DNA of 7,133 nt from an uncultured Lachnospiraceae bacterium (lineage in GTDB: Bacteria; Bacillota; Clostridia; Lachnospirales; Lachnospiraceae), in the NCBI GenBank assembly GCA_937915975.1, contig CALGGL010000208.1, positions 1 through 7,133 of the forward strand, written 5' to 3'. Position numbers and translations under genes: made by a program. Of this stretch, positions 1-5,358 are shown piece by piece; within the stretch, counting starts at the first letter, position 1; the number at the start of each line of letters is the position of its first letter. Below the pieces are notes generated by a model. It was not told the DNA's origin and made no database searches. It worked only from the letters and a program-made list of their open reading frames with translations.

Positions 1-1
1 T

Positions 2-355
2 ATATGTGTAATCGGTCAGGGAATTATGAATATTTTTATAAATGAATTTGATTACTCAAAGGATGATGCCGCAAGCTTTACATCCATAATTCTTGTATTG
101 GCAAGTGTTTTGCTTACAGCCTTTAATCTTTATAAAAGAATTGCAAAATTTGCAGGTGCCGGAGCGCTTGTCCCGATAACCGGCTTTGCCAATTCAGTTG
201 CCTCTCCCACTATCGAATACAAAAAAGAAGGTGAGGTATTCGGAAAGGGTGTAAAGATATTTACTATTGCCGGTCCGGTTATATTATTCGGAATTGTGAC
301 AAGCTGGTGTGCGGGTCTTATATACTACATTCTTTCCATGGCGGAATTAATATAA
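2..355 (+). CDS. spoVAC: Stage V sporulation protein AC, 3' part (5' end outside window)
   Basis: This is an integral membrane subunit of the SpoVA channel, which carries Ca-dipicolinic acid across the inner spore membrane during sporulation and germination. The reading frame is open from the first complete codon in the window, and the residues before the internal ATG at 26 (ICVIGQGI) already fit the family. About 117 residues are visible, against roughly 150 for the B. subtilis protein, so some 30-40 N-terminal residues lie upstream. The family core FAGAGALVPITGF is present, followed by a conserved stretch with EYKKEG and a hydrophobic helix beginning FTIAGPVILFGI. Hydrophobic segments lie at about 58-118 and 260-340. 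The stop at 353-355 is only 16 nt from the spoVAD ATG, as expected in an operon. The same core motif recurs in SpoVAE, showing the two are paralogues. In B. subtilis the operon is transcribed in the forespore by sigma G; its promoter is not in this window. Confidence 0.95.
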   Translation: MCVIGQGIMNIFINEFDYSKDDAASFTSIILVLASVLLTAFNLYKRIAKFAGAGALVPITGFANSVASPTIEYKKEGEVFGKGVKIFTIAGPVILFGIVTSWCAGLIYYILSMAELI

Positions 356-371
356 AACGGAGGTGAGATAT

Positions 372-1424
372 ATGAACAAAGAAAATGAAAACGAACAATG
401 CGGAAAGCAGTCAATTAAATTTAAAAATCCTCCCGTCATTATAAGTCGTGCATCAGTTGTAGGAGAAATGGAAGGAAAAGGTCCTCTTGCCTCCTACTTT
501 GATGAAATTGAAAACGATGCAACCTTCGGCCAGGATTCCTGGGAAAAGGGTGAGTCGGAAATGGTACGACGAGCAGTAGAGCTTGCAATATCAAAATCCG
601 GAATTGACAGGGAAAGCATAAGATATATATTTGGTGGAGATTTACTCGGTCAGCTTATCGGAACCACATTCGGACTAAAGGACTTTGATATACCGGTCTT
701 CGGTCTTTACGGTGCCTGCTCAACCTGTGGTGAATCCTTATCTCTTGCAGCTATGACAACAGCCGCAGGATATGCAGACTATGCGCTGGCAGTAACCAGC
801 AGTCACTTTGCCGGAGCCGAAAAACAGTTTCGTTTTCCGTTGGAATACGGAAACCAAAGACCTCTTTCTGCCACGTGGACGGTAACGGGTAGCGGTGCCT
901 TTGTCGTTGCACGAGCTTCCGCCGAGCAGCCAATGTCAGGTTATCCGCATATAGCTGCCATAACAACAGGAAAAATAGTAGATTACGGTGTAAGAGACAG
1001 TATGAATATGGGCGCCTGTATGGCTCCTGCAGCTGCTGATGTTATATATCAGGCTCTTACCGACCTTTCCCTTAAGCCGACCCAGCTTGATAAAATAATA
1101 ACCGGAGATTTAGGCAAAGTCGGAAAAGAAATATTGATTAAGCTTCTCCGTGACAACGGAATCGATATAGAAAAGCAGCATATGGATTGCGGCATTGAAA
1201 TATTTGATAACAGTGAACAGGATACTCACAGCGGGGGAAGCGGCTGCGGATGCTCCGCCGTAACTCTTGCAGGAATGGTTTTACAAAAACTTTCCGCACA
1301 GGAATGGAAACGTGTTTTATTTGTTCCAACAGGAGCTCTTCTTTCAACCGTAAGCTATAACGAGGGTGAAACAATACCCGGTATAGCACATGCACTTTTA
1401 ATTGAGCAAGGAAAGGTGGTCTGA
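372..1424 (+). CDS. spoVAD: Stage V sporulation protein AD, dipicolinic acid-binding thiolase-fold protein
   Basis: SpoVAD is the soluble SpoVA component that binds dipicolinic acid; it has a thiolase-like fold but is not known to act as a thiolase. The product is 350 residues (B. subtilis 338). Strong family marks are KGPLASYFD near the N terminus, SWEKGE, GDLLGQ, GACSTCGES (Cys116 sits where thiolases have the nucleophile), TSSHFAGAEKQFRFP, TVTGSGAFV, MGACMAPAAAD and the C-terminal GGSGCGCSAV and PTGALLS. The ATG at 372 is preferred because GGAGGTGA at 359-366 sits 5 nt before it; an in-frame GTG at 363 lies inside that ribosome binding site. The gene is followed after 3 nt by spoVAE. The first 20 or so residues are polar and not conserved. 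Identification by similarity to the B. subtilis protein is secure. Confidence 0.97.
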   Translation: MNKENENEQCGKQSIKFKNPPVIISRASVVGEMEGKGPLASYFDEIENDATFGQDSWEKGESEMVRRAVELAISKSGIDRESIRYIFGGDLLGQLIGTTFGLKDFDIPVFGLYGACSTCGESLSLAAMTTAAGYADYALAVTSSHFAGAEKQFRFPLEYGNQRPLSATWTVTGSGAFVVARASAEQPMSGYPHIAAITTGKIVDYGVRDSMNMGACMAPAAADVIYQALTDLSLKPTQLDKIITGDLGKVGKEILIKLLRDNGIDIEKQHMDCGIEIFDNSEQDTHSGGSGCGCSAVTLAGMVLQKLSAQEWKRVLFVPTGALLSTVSYNEGETIPGIAHALLIEQGKVV

Positions 1425-1427
1425 TTT

Positions 1428-1787
1428 ATGGATTATGTTAAAGCATTTATTATCGGAGGAATAATCTGCCTATTGGCACAGATTCTTATGGATAACACCA
1501 AGCTTATGCCCGGACGGGTAATGGTTATTCTTGTCTGCACAGGTGTAATTCTTGGTGCAGTAGGCCTTTACGAACCGTTTTTGAACTATGCCGGTGCGGG
1601 CGCTTCGGTCCCTCTTTCCGGATTTGGTTACAATCTCTGGAAGGGTGTTAAGGAAAGTATAGATTCTGACGGCTTTTTAGGTCTATTCAGAGGAGGCTTT
1701 AAAATGGCTGCGGTAGGAACCTCCGCGGCACTTATCTTCTCATATATCGCCTCTCTTATCTTCCAGCCCAAGATGCCAAAAAACTAA
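1428..1787 (+). CDS. spoVAE: Stage V sporulation protein AE (SpoVAEb type)
   Basis: A small membrane protein of the SpoVA dipicolinate channel, 119 residues, close to the 116 of B. subtilis SpoVAEb. Hydrophobic segments lie at about residues 5-22, 31-48 and 95-113. The motif YAGAGASVPLSGFGYNLWKG at residues 54-73 parallels the SpoVAC core, which marks the two as members of one family. The ATG at 1428 follows the spoVAD stop by 3 nt, and AGGTGG at 1414-1419, inside the spoVAD end, serves as ribosome binding site; translation is probably coupled. No spoVAEa or spoVAF follows, so this is the short C-D-E operon usual in Clostridia. The transcript probably ends at the hairpin and T-run at 1866-1902. 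Confidence 0.96.
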   Translation: MDYVKAFIIGGIICLLAQILMDNTKLMPGRVMVILVCTGVILGAVGLYEPFLNYAGAGASVPLSGFGYNLWKGVKESIDSDGFLGLFRGGFKMAAVGTSAALIFSYIASLIFQPKMPKN

Positions 1788-1837
1788 TTTATATTCGGTA
1801 AACAAGCATATGCTTTTTATATAGATGCGTGTTTCGT

Positions 1838-1886
1838 CCTGCAATGCAGTTCGTCCACGCAAAAAGAGGACGACTGCATTTGCAGG
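1838..1886. repeat. Long imperfect inverted repeat (nested hairpin)
   Basis: Arms of 19 nt at 1838-1856 and 1868-1886 are complementary over nearly their whole length, with one unpaired base on each side, around an 11-nt loop (1857-1867). Each arm also contains its own small palindrome (CTGCA-A-TGCAG on the left, CTGCA-TT-TGCAG on the right), so the large hairpin and a smaller right-hand hairpin at 1866-1893 exclude each other. Lies 50 nt after the spoVAE stop. Confidence 0.7.
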
Positions 1887-1902
1887 CGCCCTCGTATTTT
1901 TT
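1861..1902. terminator. Bidirectional Rho-independent terminator ending the spoVA operon
   Basis: The stem GAGGACGACTGC at 1866-1877 pairs with 1882-1893, giving ten pairs and two mismatches around a 4-nt loop. A run of six T follows at 1897-1902 on the + strand, and on the - strand the same stem is followed by five U (1861-1865). It can therefore stop spoVA transcription from the left and act as a second barrier for yebC transcription from the right. The stem shares its left half with the longer inverted repeat at 1838-1886. Confidence 0.75.
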
Positions 1903-1911
1903 ACTCATCCC
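1896..1911. repeat. Direct repeat copy 1 flanking the 39-bp array
   Basis: The sequence A-T6-ACTCATCCC here matches A-T7-ACTCATCCC at 2044-2060. The two copies bracket the three 39-bp units on either side, about 149 bp apart, with one T of difference. Confidence 0.75.
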
Positions 1912-2021
1912 CCTTGTCAACTTCGTTGACAAGTAGGTCTTCGTCATCTCCCTTGTCAACTCCGTTGACAAGTAGGTCTTCGTCATCCCCCTTGTCAACT
2001 CCGTTGACAAGTAGGTCTTCG
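1905..2021. repeat. Three tandem 39-bp units, each with a perfect palindrome
   Basis: Three head-to-tail units start at 1905, 1944 and 1983, each 39 bp. Every unit contains arms CTTGTCAAC and GTTGACAAG around a 3-nt loop (hairpins 1913-1933, 1952-1972, 1991-2011), then TAGGTCTTCG. The units differ at only two positions: the loop is TTC in the first and TCC in the others, and the second has TCATCTCC where the others have TCATCCCC. All stem bases are identical. The arms of neighbouring units can also pair with each other. Since 39 is divisible by three, reading frames run through the array without shift. Function unknown. It could be a small mobile or expanding intergenic repeat, an RNA-processing or transcript-stabilising element at the yebC 3' end, or a protein-binding site. 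Confidence 0.9.
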
Positions 2022-2022
2022 T

Positions 2023-2051
2023 AAAAAAATGCCAGCAAGCTGCATTTTTTT
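2023..2051. terminator. Bidirectional terminator directly after yebC
   Basis: Seven A at 2023-2029 and seven T at 2045-2051 flank a core in which TGC pairs with GCA and AGC with GCT, with one bulged C. On the - strand the hairpin starts inside the yebC stop codon and ends in seven U, fitting an intrinsic terminator for yebC and the genes upstream of it. On the + strand it would act in the same way. The GC core is short, so strength is uncertain. Confidence 0.6.
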
Positions 2052-2060
2052 ACTCATCCC
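2044..2060. repeat. Direct repeat copy 2, overlapping the yebC stop codon
   Basis: This partner of the repeat at 1896-1911 contains the last two yebC codons and the TAA stop (- strand reading GGGATGAGTAA followed by A-run). It is one T longer than copy 1. The array may have arisen by duplication of, or insertion at, the end of yebC. Confidence 0.75.
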
Positions 2061-2778
2061 AGTTATGATACACACTTTGGACGTCGTCGTCTTCGTCGAG
2101 TAAATCGAGGATACGATTCATTTTCTTTATATCATCTTCTGATGTAAGTTCGACATAGTTCTGTGGTATCATGGTTACTTCTGCGGAAGCCATAGTTATG
2201 CCCTCTTTTTCAAGTGCTTCTCTTACTGCAGTGAAGTCATCCGGTGTGGTTATGATTTCATAGCTGTCCTCTTCATCCGCAAAGTCCTCCGCTCCTGCAT
2301 CGAGTGCTATCATCATAAGGTCATCCGCATCCATATCGCATTCTTCCTTATCGATTATTATCTGTCCCTTTTCATCAAACATAAAGGATACACAGCCTGT
2401 AGTACCTACATTTCCACCACCCTTTGTAAATGCATTTCTTACGTTTGATGCAGTTCTGTTTTTGTTGTCTGTTAAAGCATTTACTATAATAGCCGTTCCG
2501 CTTGGTCCGTATCCCTCATATGTAATGGATACATAATTTACAGAGTTTGCATCTCCCGCTGCCTTCTTGATACCTCTTTCAATGGTGTCATTCGGCATAT
2601 TGTTAGCCTTTGCCTTAGCTATAACATCTCTTAGCTTGCTGTTATTGGCAGGGTCCGCTCCTCCCTCTTTAACCGCTACTGCAATTTCTCTACCGATTAT
2701 AGTAAAAATCTTACCCTTAGCAGCATCATTTTTTTCCTTTTTGTGCTTAATGTTAGCAAATTTTGAATGTCCTGACAT
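2050..2778 (-). CDS. yebC: YebC/PmpR/TACO1 family protein
   Basis: A 242-residue cytosolic protein of the universal YebC family. Members were first described as DNA-binding transcription regulators (PmpR), while the mitochondrial relative TACO1 and some bacterial members help ribosomes through difficult stretches such as prolines; which role applies here cannot be told from sequence. Family marks are [14 protein letters not shown] at the N terminus (many homologues have W at position 7), [61 protein letters not shown], and the acidic end LLDEDDD followed by HNWDE. Length is normal. The ATG at 2776-2778 has GGAGT at 2786-2790 seven nt upstream, lying entirely in the 12-nt gap after the corC-type gene, so the two are likely cotranscribed. 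A terminator and a palindromic repeat array follow immediately. Confidence 0.95.
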   Translation of the reverse strand: MSGHSKFANIKHKKEKNDAAKGKIFTIIGREIAVAVKEGGADPANNSKLRDVIAKAKANNMPNDTIERGIKKAAGDANSVNYVSITYEGYGPSGTAIIVNALTDNKNRTASNVRNAFTKGGGNVGTTGCVSFMFDEKGQIIIDKEECDMDADDLMMIALDAGAEDFADEEDSYEIITTPDDFTAVREALEKEGITMASAEVTMIPQNYVELTSEDDIKKMNRILDLLDEDDDVQSVYHNWDE

Positions 2779-2790
2779 TTTTTTTACTCC

Positions 2791-3630
2791 TTACTCATTA
2801 ACCTCTGTATCTTCATTTATTTTTTCAACTCTCACAAGACGAATCATCTTGTCAGATATTTTTACAGGGATAAATTTATATCCCTCATAAATAATCTCAA
2901 TCTTTTCATTTTCCTCCGGAATTCGGGAAAGCTTATATAAAAGGAAACCGTTTAGAGTTTCAAAATCCTCATCCGGAAATTCTATGGAAAGCTCATCGGC
3001 AATATCATTTAAAAATGCTTCTCCATTCATCAGATATGCATCTCTTGATATGCTTTTGATATTTTCCACTTCTTCCTCATCATGCTCATCAAAGATATTT
3101 CCGACTATCTCTTCTATTATATCCTCCATTGCAACCAGTCCCTCTGTCTGTCCGTATTCGTCAAGGACAATTGCCATATGTATCTTTTCATTTTGCATTT
3201 TCTGCAAAAGCTTTGATATATTAAATGTCGGATGTATGAAAATCGGTTCCTCAAGGATTTCCTTTACATTCTGCTTTGGATCCTTCAGATATGCCGCTAT
3301 CAAATCCTTAAGATGTATGACACCGATTATATTATCTATATCCTCTTCGTAAACCGGATATCTTGAAAAGCTGTTCTCCAAAGCAAAATTAAGTGCTTCT
3401 TCAACATCTGTCGTATCCTCAATGGCGATTATCTTTTGTCTGCTTGTCATGATGTCTCTGGCATTCTTATCGGAAAACTCAAAGATGTTTGATATCATCT
3501 CCGCTTCATTTTCCTCTATGACACCCTGTTCATGACCTTCCTCGACCATGGAAAGAATATCCTCTTCAACCTTATCCTCATTTACCTTTTTTGAAAAAAA
3601 CTTTTTTAAGCCACCGGGCCCACTTGCCAT
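2791..3630 (-). CDS. CorC/TlyC-family CBS-domain protein without membrane domain
   Basis: A 279-residue protein with the layout of E. coli CorC (YbeX): an acidic helical N-terminal part, a pair of CBS domains at about residues 57-112 and 125-178, and a CorC_HlyC transporter-associated domain at about 193-268. The signature VLDEYGQTEGLVAMEDIIEEIVGNI sits at about 155-179 (read as VLDEYGQTEG then LVAMEDIIEEIVGNI). CBS pairs usually bind adenine nucleotides, and relatives are linked to Mg/Co efflux and to ribosome maturation; names such as hemolysin are historical. No DUF21 (CNNM) transmembrane region is present and no upstream in-frame extension exists, so the protein is predicted soluble. The ATG at 3628-3630 has GGGGAG at 3639-3644, spaced 8 nt. 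It lies 77 nt after mazF and 12 nt before yebC. Confidence 0.9.
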   Translation of the reverse strand: MASGPGGLKKFFSKKVNEDKVEEDILSMVEEGHEQGVIEENEAEMISNIFEFSDKNARDIMTSRQKIIAIEDTTDVEEALNFALENSFSRYPVYEEDIDNIIGVIHLKDLIAAYLKDPKQNVKEILEEPIFIHPTFNISKLLQKMQNEKIHMAIVLDEYGQTEGLVAMEDIIEEIVGNIFDEHDEEEVENIKSISRDAYLMNGEAFLNDIADELSIEFPDEDFETLNGFLLYKLSRIPEENEKIEIIYEGYKFIPVKISDKMIRLVRVEKINEDTEVNE

Positions 3631-3707
3631 ATTATTTCTCCCCTTATATTTTTCCTTTCATCAATTTACGGTAATTTAAGTATCTTTAATATATTATCAT
3701 TTAATCA

Positions 3708-4049
3708 TTATAATTCCAGACTTATTTTCAACGCTTCATTAACTCTTCTTATAATGCTGTTATCAAGATGACAAACCTTTTCCTTTAATCTCTGCTTGTC
3801 AACGGTCCTAAGCTGTTCCAAAAGTATAACAGAATCCTTTGCTATATCGCAATACCTTGAATCAAGTTCAACATGCGTTGGCAGCTTTGCCTTATGTAGC
3901 TGAGAGGTAATAGCTGCTATAATAACCGTTGAGCTATGTTTATTGCCTGCTTCATTTTGTATTATAAGTACCGGTCTTATTCCGCCCTGCTCAGAGCCTA
4001 CTACCGGTCTAAGATCCGCATAATAAATATCGCCTCTCCTGATTATCAA
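3708..4049 (-). CDS. mazF: MazF/EndoA-type mRNA interferase toxin
   Basis: A PemK/MazF-fold endoribonuclease, very similar to B. subtilis EndoA (NdoA), which cuts single-stranded RNA at specific short sequences. The motifs [54 protein letters not shown] and DKQRL are all present. The TTG at 4047-4049 is chosen as start: it gives MIIRRGD, parallel to MIVKRGD of EndoA, puts the known catalytic pair at Arg25 and Thr48 exactly as in that enzyme, and has AGGAG at 4060-4064 ten nt upstream. An in-frame GTG at 4056-4058 would add three residues but lies 1 nt from that AGGAG. The product is 113 residues. It sits 89 nt downstream of alr, the usual place in Bacilli and Clostridia, yet there is no room for the MazE-like antitoxin gene normally found between them. 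Confidence 0.95.
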   Translation of the reverse strand: MIIRRGDIYYADLRPVVGSEQGGIRPVLIIQNEAGNKHSSTVIIAAITSQLHKAKLPTHVELDSRYCDIAKDSVILLEQLRTVDKQRLKEKVCHLDNSIIRRVNEALKISLEL

Positions 4050-4138
4050 TTCCTTCACACTCCTATAGTCACTTAATTAACTAATCAAAGTATTTCCAAT
4101 AATCAACCGGTATATTCAATTCAGTTATCTTTATATGG

Positions 4139-5308
4139 TCAAATCAGATAATTTACACAAAGGTCTTCTTTTCCTGCTTCATTATAAACCCTCGGAACCC
4201 TTCTTGCTATATTGCATACAAGCTCATAATTAAAGCTTGCCGCAGGCTCGGCAACCTCTTCAACAGTTATTTTACAGTCGCCTTCCTCTCCGATAAGAAT
4301 AACCTCATCACGAAGACTTGCCTCGGGAATATCAGTTACATCCACCATAATCTGATCCATACACACCCTTCCGAGTATAGGTGCATATTTGCCTCTTATA
4401 ATGACTCTTCCCTTTCCCGACTGTGCACGTGGGTAACCGTCCGCATAGCCTACCGTAACAGTTGCGATTCTGGTTTCCTTATCTGTCACATATGTCCAGC
4501 CATAGCTTACCCCCACTCCGGCAGGAATGGTTTTTATATGAGCAATATGTGCCACAAGTGACATCACAGGTTTTATTATAACAGACTTGTCAACCTCATC
4601 TGACGGATAAAGTCCGTACGTAACAATTCCAAGCCTTATCATATCAAATTCATTGTCCTTAAGCTCCATGGTTCCGGCACTATTGTCTATATGCTTTATA
4701 TCAAAGGACATTCCTCTTTTCTCAAGCTCATCTATAAACCACTTGAACTTTTCCTTCTGCCCCAAAGCTGCAGTTTTATCAAACTCATCCGCCTTTGCAT
4801 AGTGTGTAAATATACCTTCTATCTCTAGTCCTTCCAAGCCAGCAAGCTTAGCTGCTTCATTTACGCCCTCATCATTGGTAAGGAATCCGATACGGGACAT
4901 GCCTGTATCAACCTTAATATGTACTCTTGCTTTCTTTCCCTTTGATATGGCAAGCTCGGATAAAAGCTTACATTCCTCCACATCGTAAACAGCCTGTGTT
5001 ATATTATATGCAATTAGCTTATCATAATTATCCCTATCTGTATAGCCAATTATAAGAATCGGTGTTTCTATGCCGGCATTTCTAAGTTCAACAGCCTCAT
5101 CTATAGTTGCAACTCCAAAATAATCCGCAAGATCCAAGGTACGCTTTGCCACCTCCACGGAACCATGTCCGTAAGCATCCGCCTTTATTACAAGAAGAAC
5201 CTTCATATCAGGCTTTACCAACGACTTCATGGTTTTGACATTGTACCTTAAATTATCAATATTTATTCCTGCATAAATTCTGTTATAGCCCGCCTTATCC
5301 GTTGACAT
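4139..5308 (-). CDS. alr: Alanine racemase (PLP-dependent)
   Basis: Interconverts L- and D-alanine in the cytosol, supplying D-Ala for peptidoglycan. The 389 residues have the normal family layout: an N-terminal TIM barrel with the PLP-binding lysine in VIKADAYGHGS (Lys42), MSRIGF at 137-142, the IRLGI arginine (Arg225) that contacts the cofactor ring, and a C-terminal beta domain with the second catalytic residue in GVSYGWTY (Tyr269), GYADGYPR and CMDQIMVDVTD at 316-326. The C-terminal ARRVPRVY is also typical. No key residue is missing. The ATG at 5306-5308 has GGGAGG at 5315-5320, spaced 6 nt. It follows nnr by 50 nt and precedes mazF, an order well known in Firmicutes. Confidence 0.97.
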   Translation of the reverse strand: MSTDKAGYNRIYAGINIDNLRYNVKTMKSLVKPDMKVLLVIKADAYGHGSVEVAKRTLDLADYFGVATIDEAVELRNAGIETPILIIGYTDRDNYDKLIAYNITQAVYDVEECKLLSELAISKGKKARVHIKVDTGMSRIGFLTNDEGVNEAAKLAGLEGLEIEGIFTHYAKADEFDKTAALGQKEKFKWFIDELEKRGMSFDIKHIDNSAGTMELKDNEFDMIRLGIVTYGLYPSDEVDKSVIIKPVMSLVAHIAHIKTIPAGVGVSYGWTYVTDKETRIATVTVGYADGYPRAQSGKGRVIIRGKYAPILGRVCMDQIMVDVTDIPEASLRDEVILIGEEGDCKITVEEVAEPAASFNYELVCNIARRVPRVYNEAGKEDLCVNYLI

Positions 5309-5336
5309 TTTATACCTCCCGATTTATAAACCGCAA

Positions 5337-5347
5337 ATTATATTATA
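5337..5347 (-). promoter_or_regulatory. Possible alr promoter -10 region
   Basis: Two overlapping perfect TATAAT boxes (5342-5347 and 5337-5342 on the - strand) lie in the 50-bp gap between nnr and alr. No convincing -35 element is found 16-18 bp upstream, so this may be only AT-rich sequence; readthrough from nnr would also serve alr. Confidence 0.3.
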
Positions 5348-5358
5348 CAGTACAAAAA

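Noticed and set aside
26..28. ATG at 26 as the start of spoVAC
   Set aside because: The frame is open to the left edge and the upstream residues fit SpoVAC, so this ATG is internal.
363..371. GTG start for spoVAD nine nt upstream
   Set aside because: It lies within the GGAGGTGA ribosome binding site of the ATG at 372.
751..1395. Two - strand open frames within spoVAD
   Set aside because: They overlap a well-supported gene and show no recognisable protein features.
1804..1818. AAGCATATGCTT palindrome with following T's as a spoVA terminator
   Set aside because: Only four pairs can form around a 4-nt loop; the hairpin at 1866-1893 is far stronger.
1926..2009. TTGACA -35 promoter boxes in each repeat
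   Set aside because: The palindrome contains TTGACA on both strands in each unit, but no TATAAT-like element lies 16-18 bp downstream of any copy I examined.
1789..2010. 73-residue open frame on the - strand through the repeats
   Set aside because: TTG start with no ribosome binding site, contains both the tandem repeats and the spoVA terminator hairpin, and resembles no known family; treated as a by-product of the repeat array.
1905..2021. CRISPR array
   Set aside because: Repeat plus intervening sequence is 39 bp, but the would-be spacers are near-identical copies rather than unique, and no cas genes are present.
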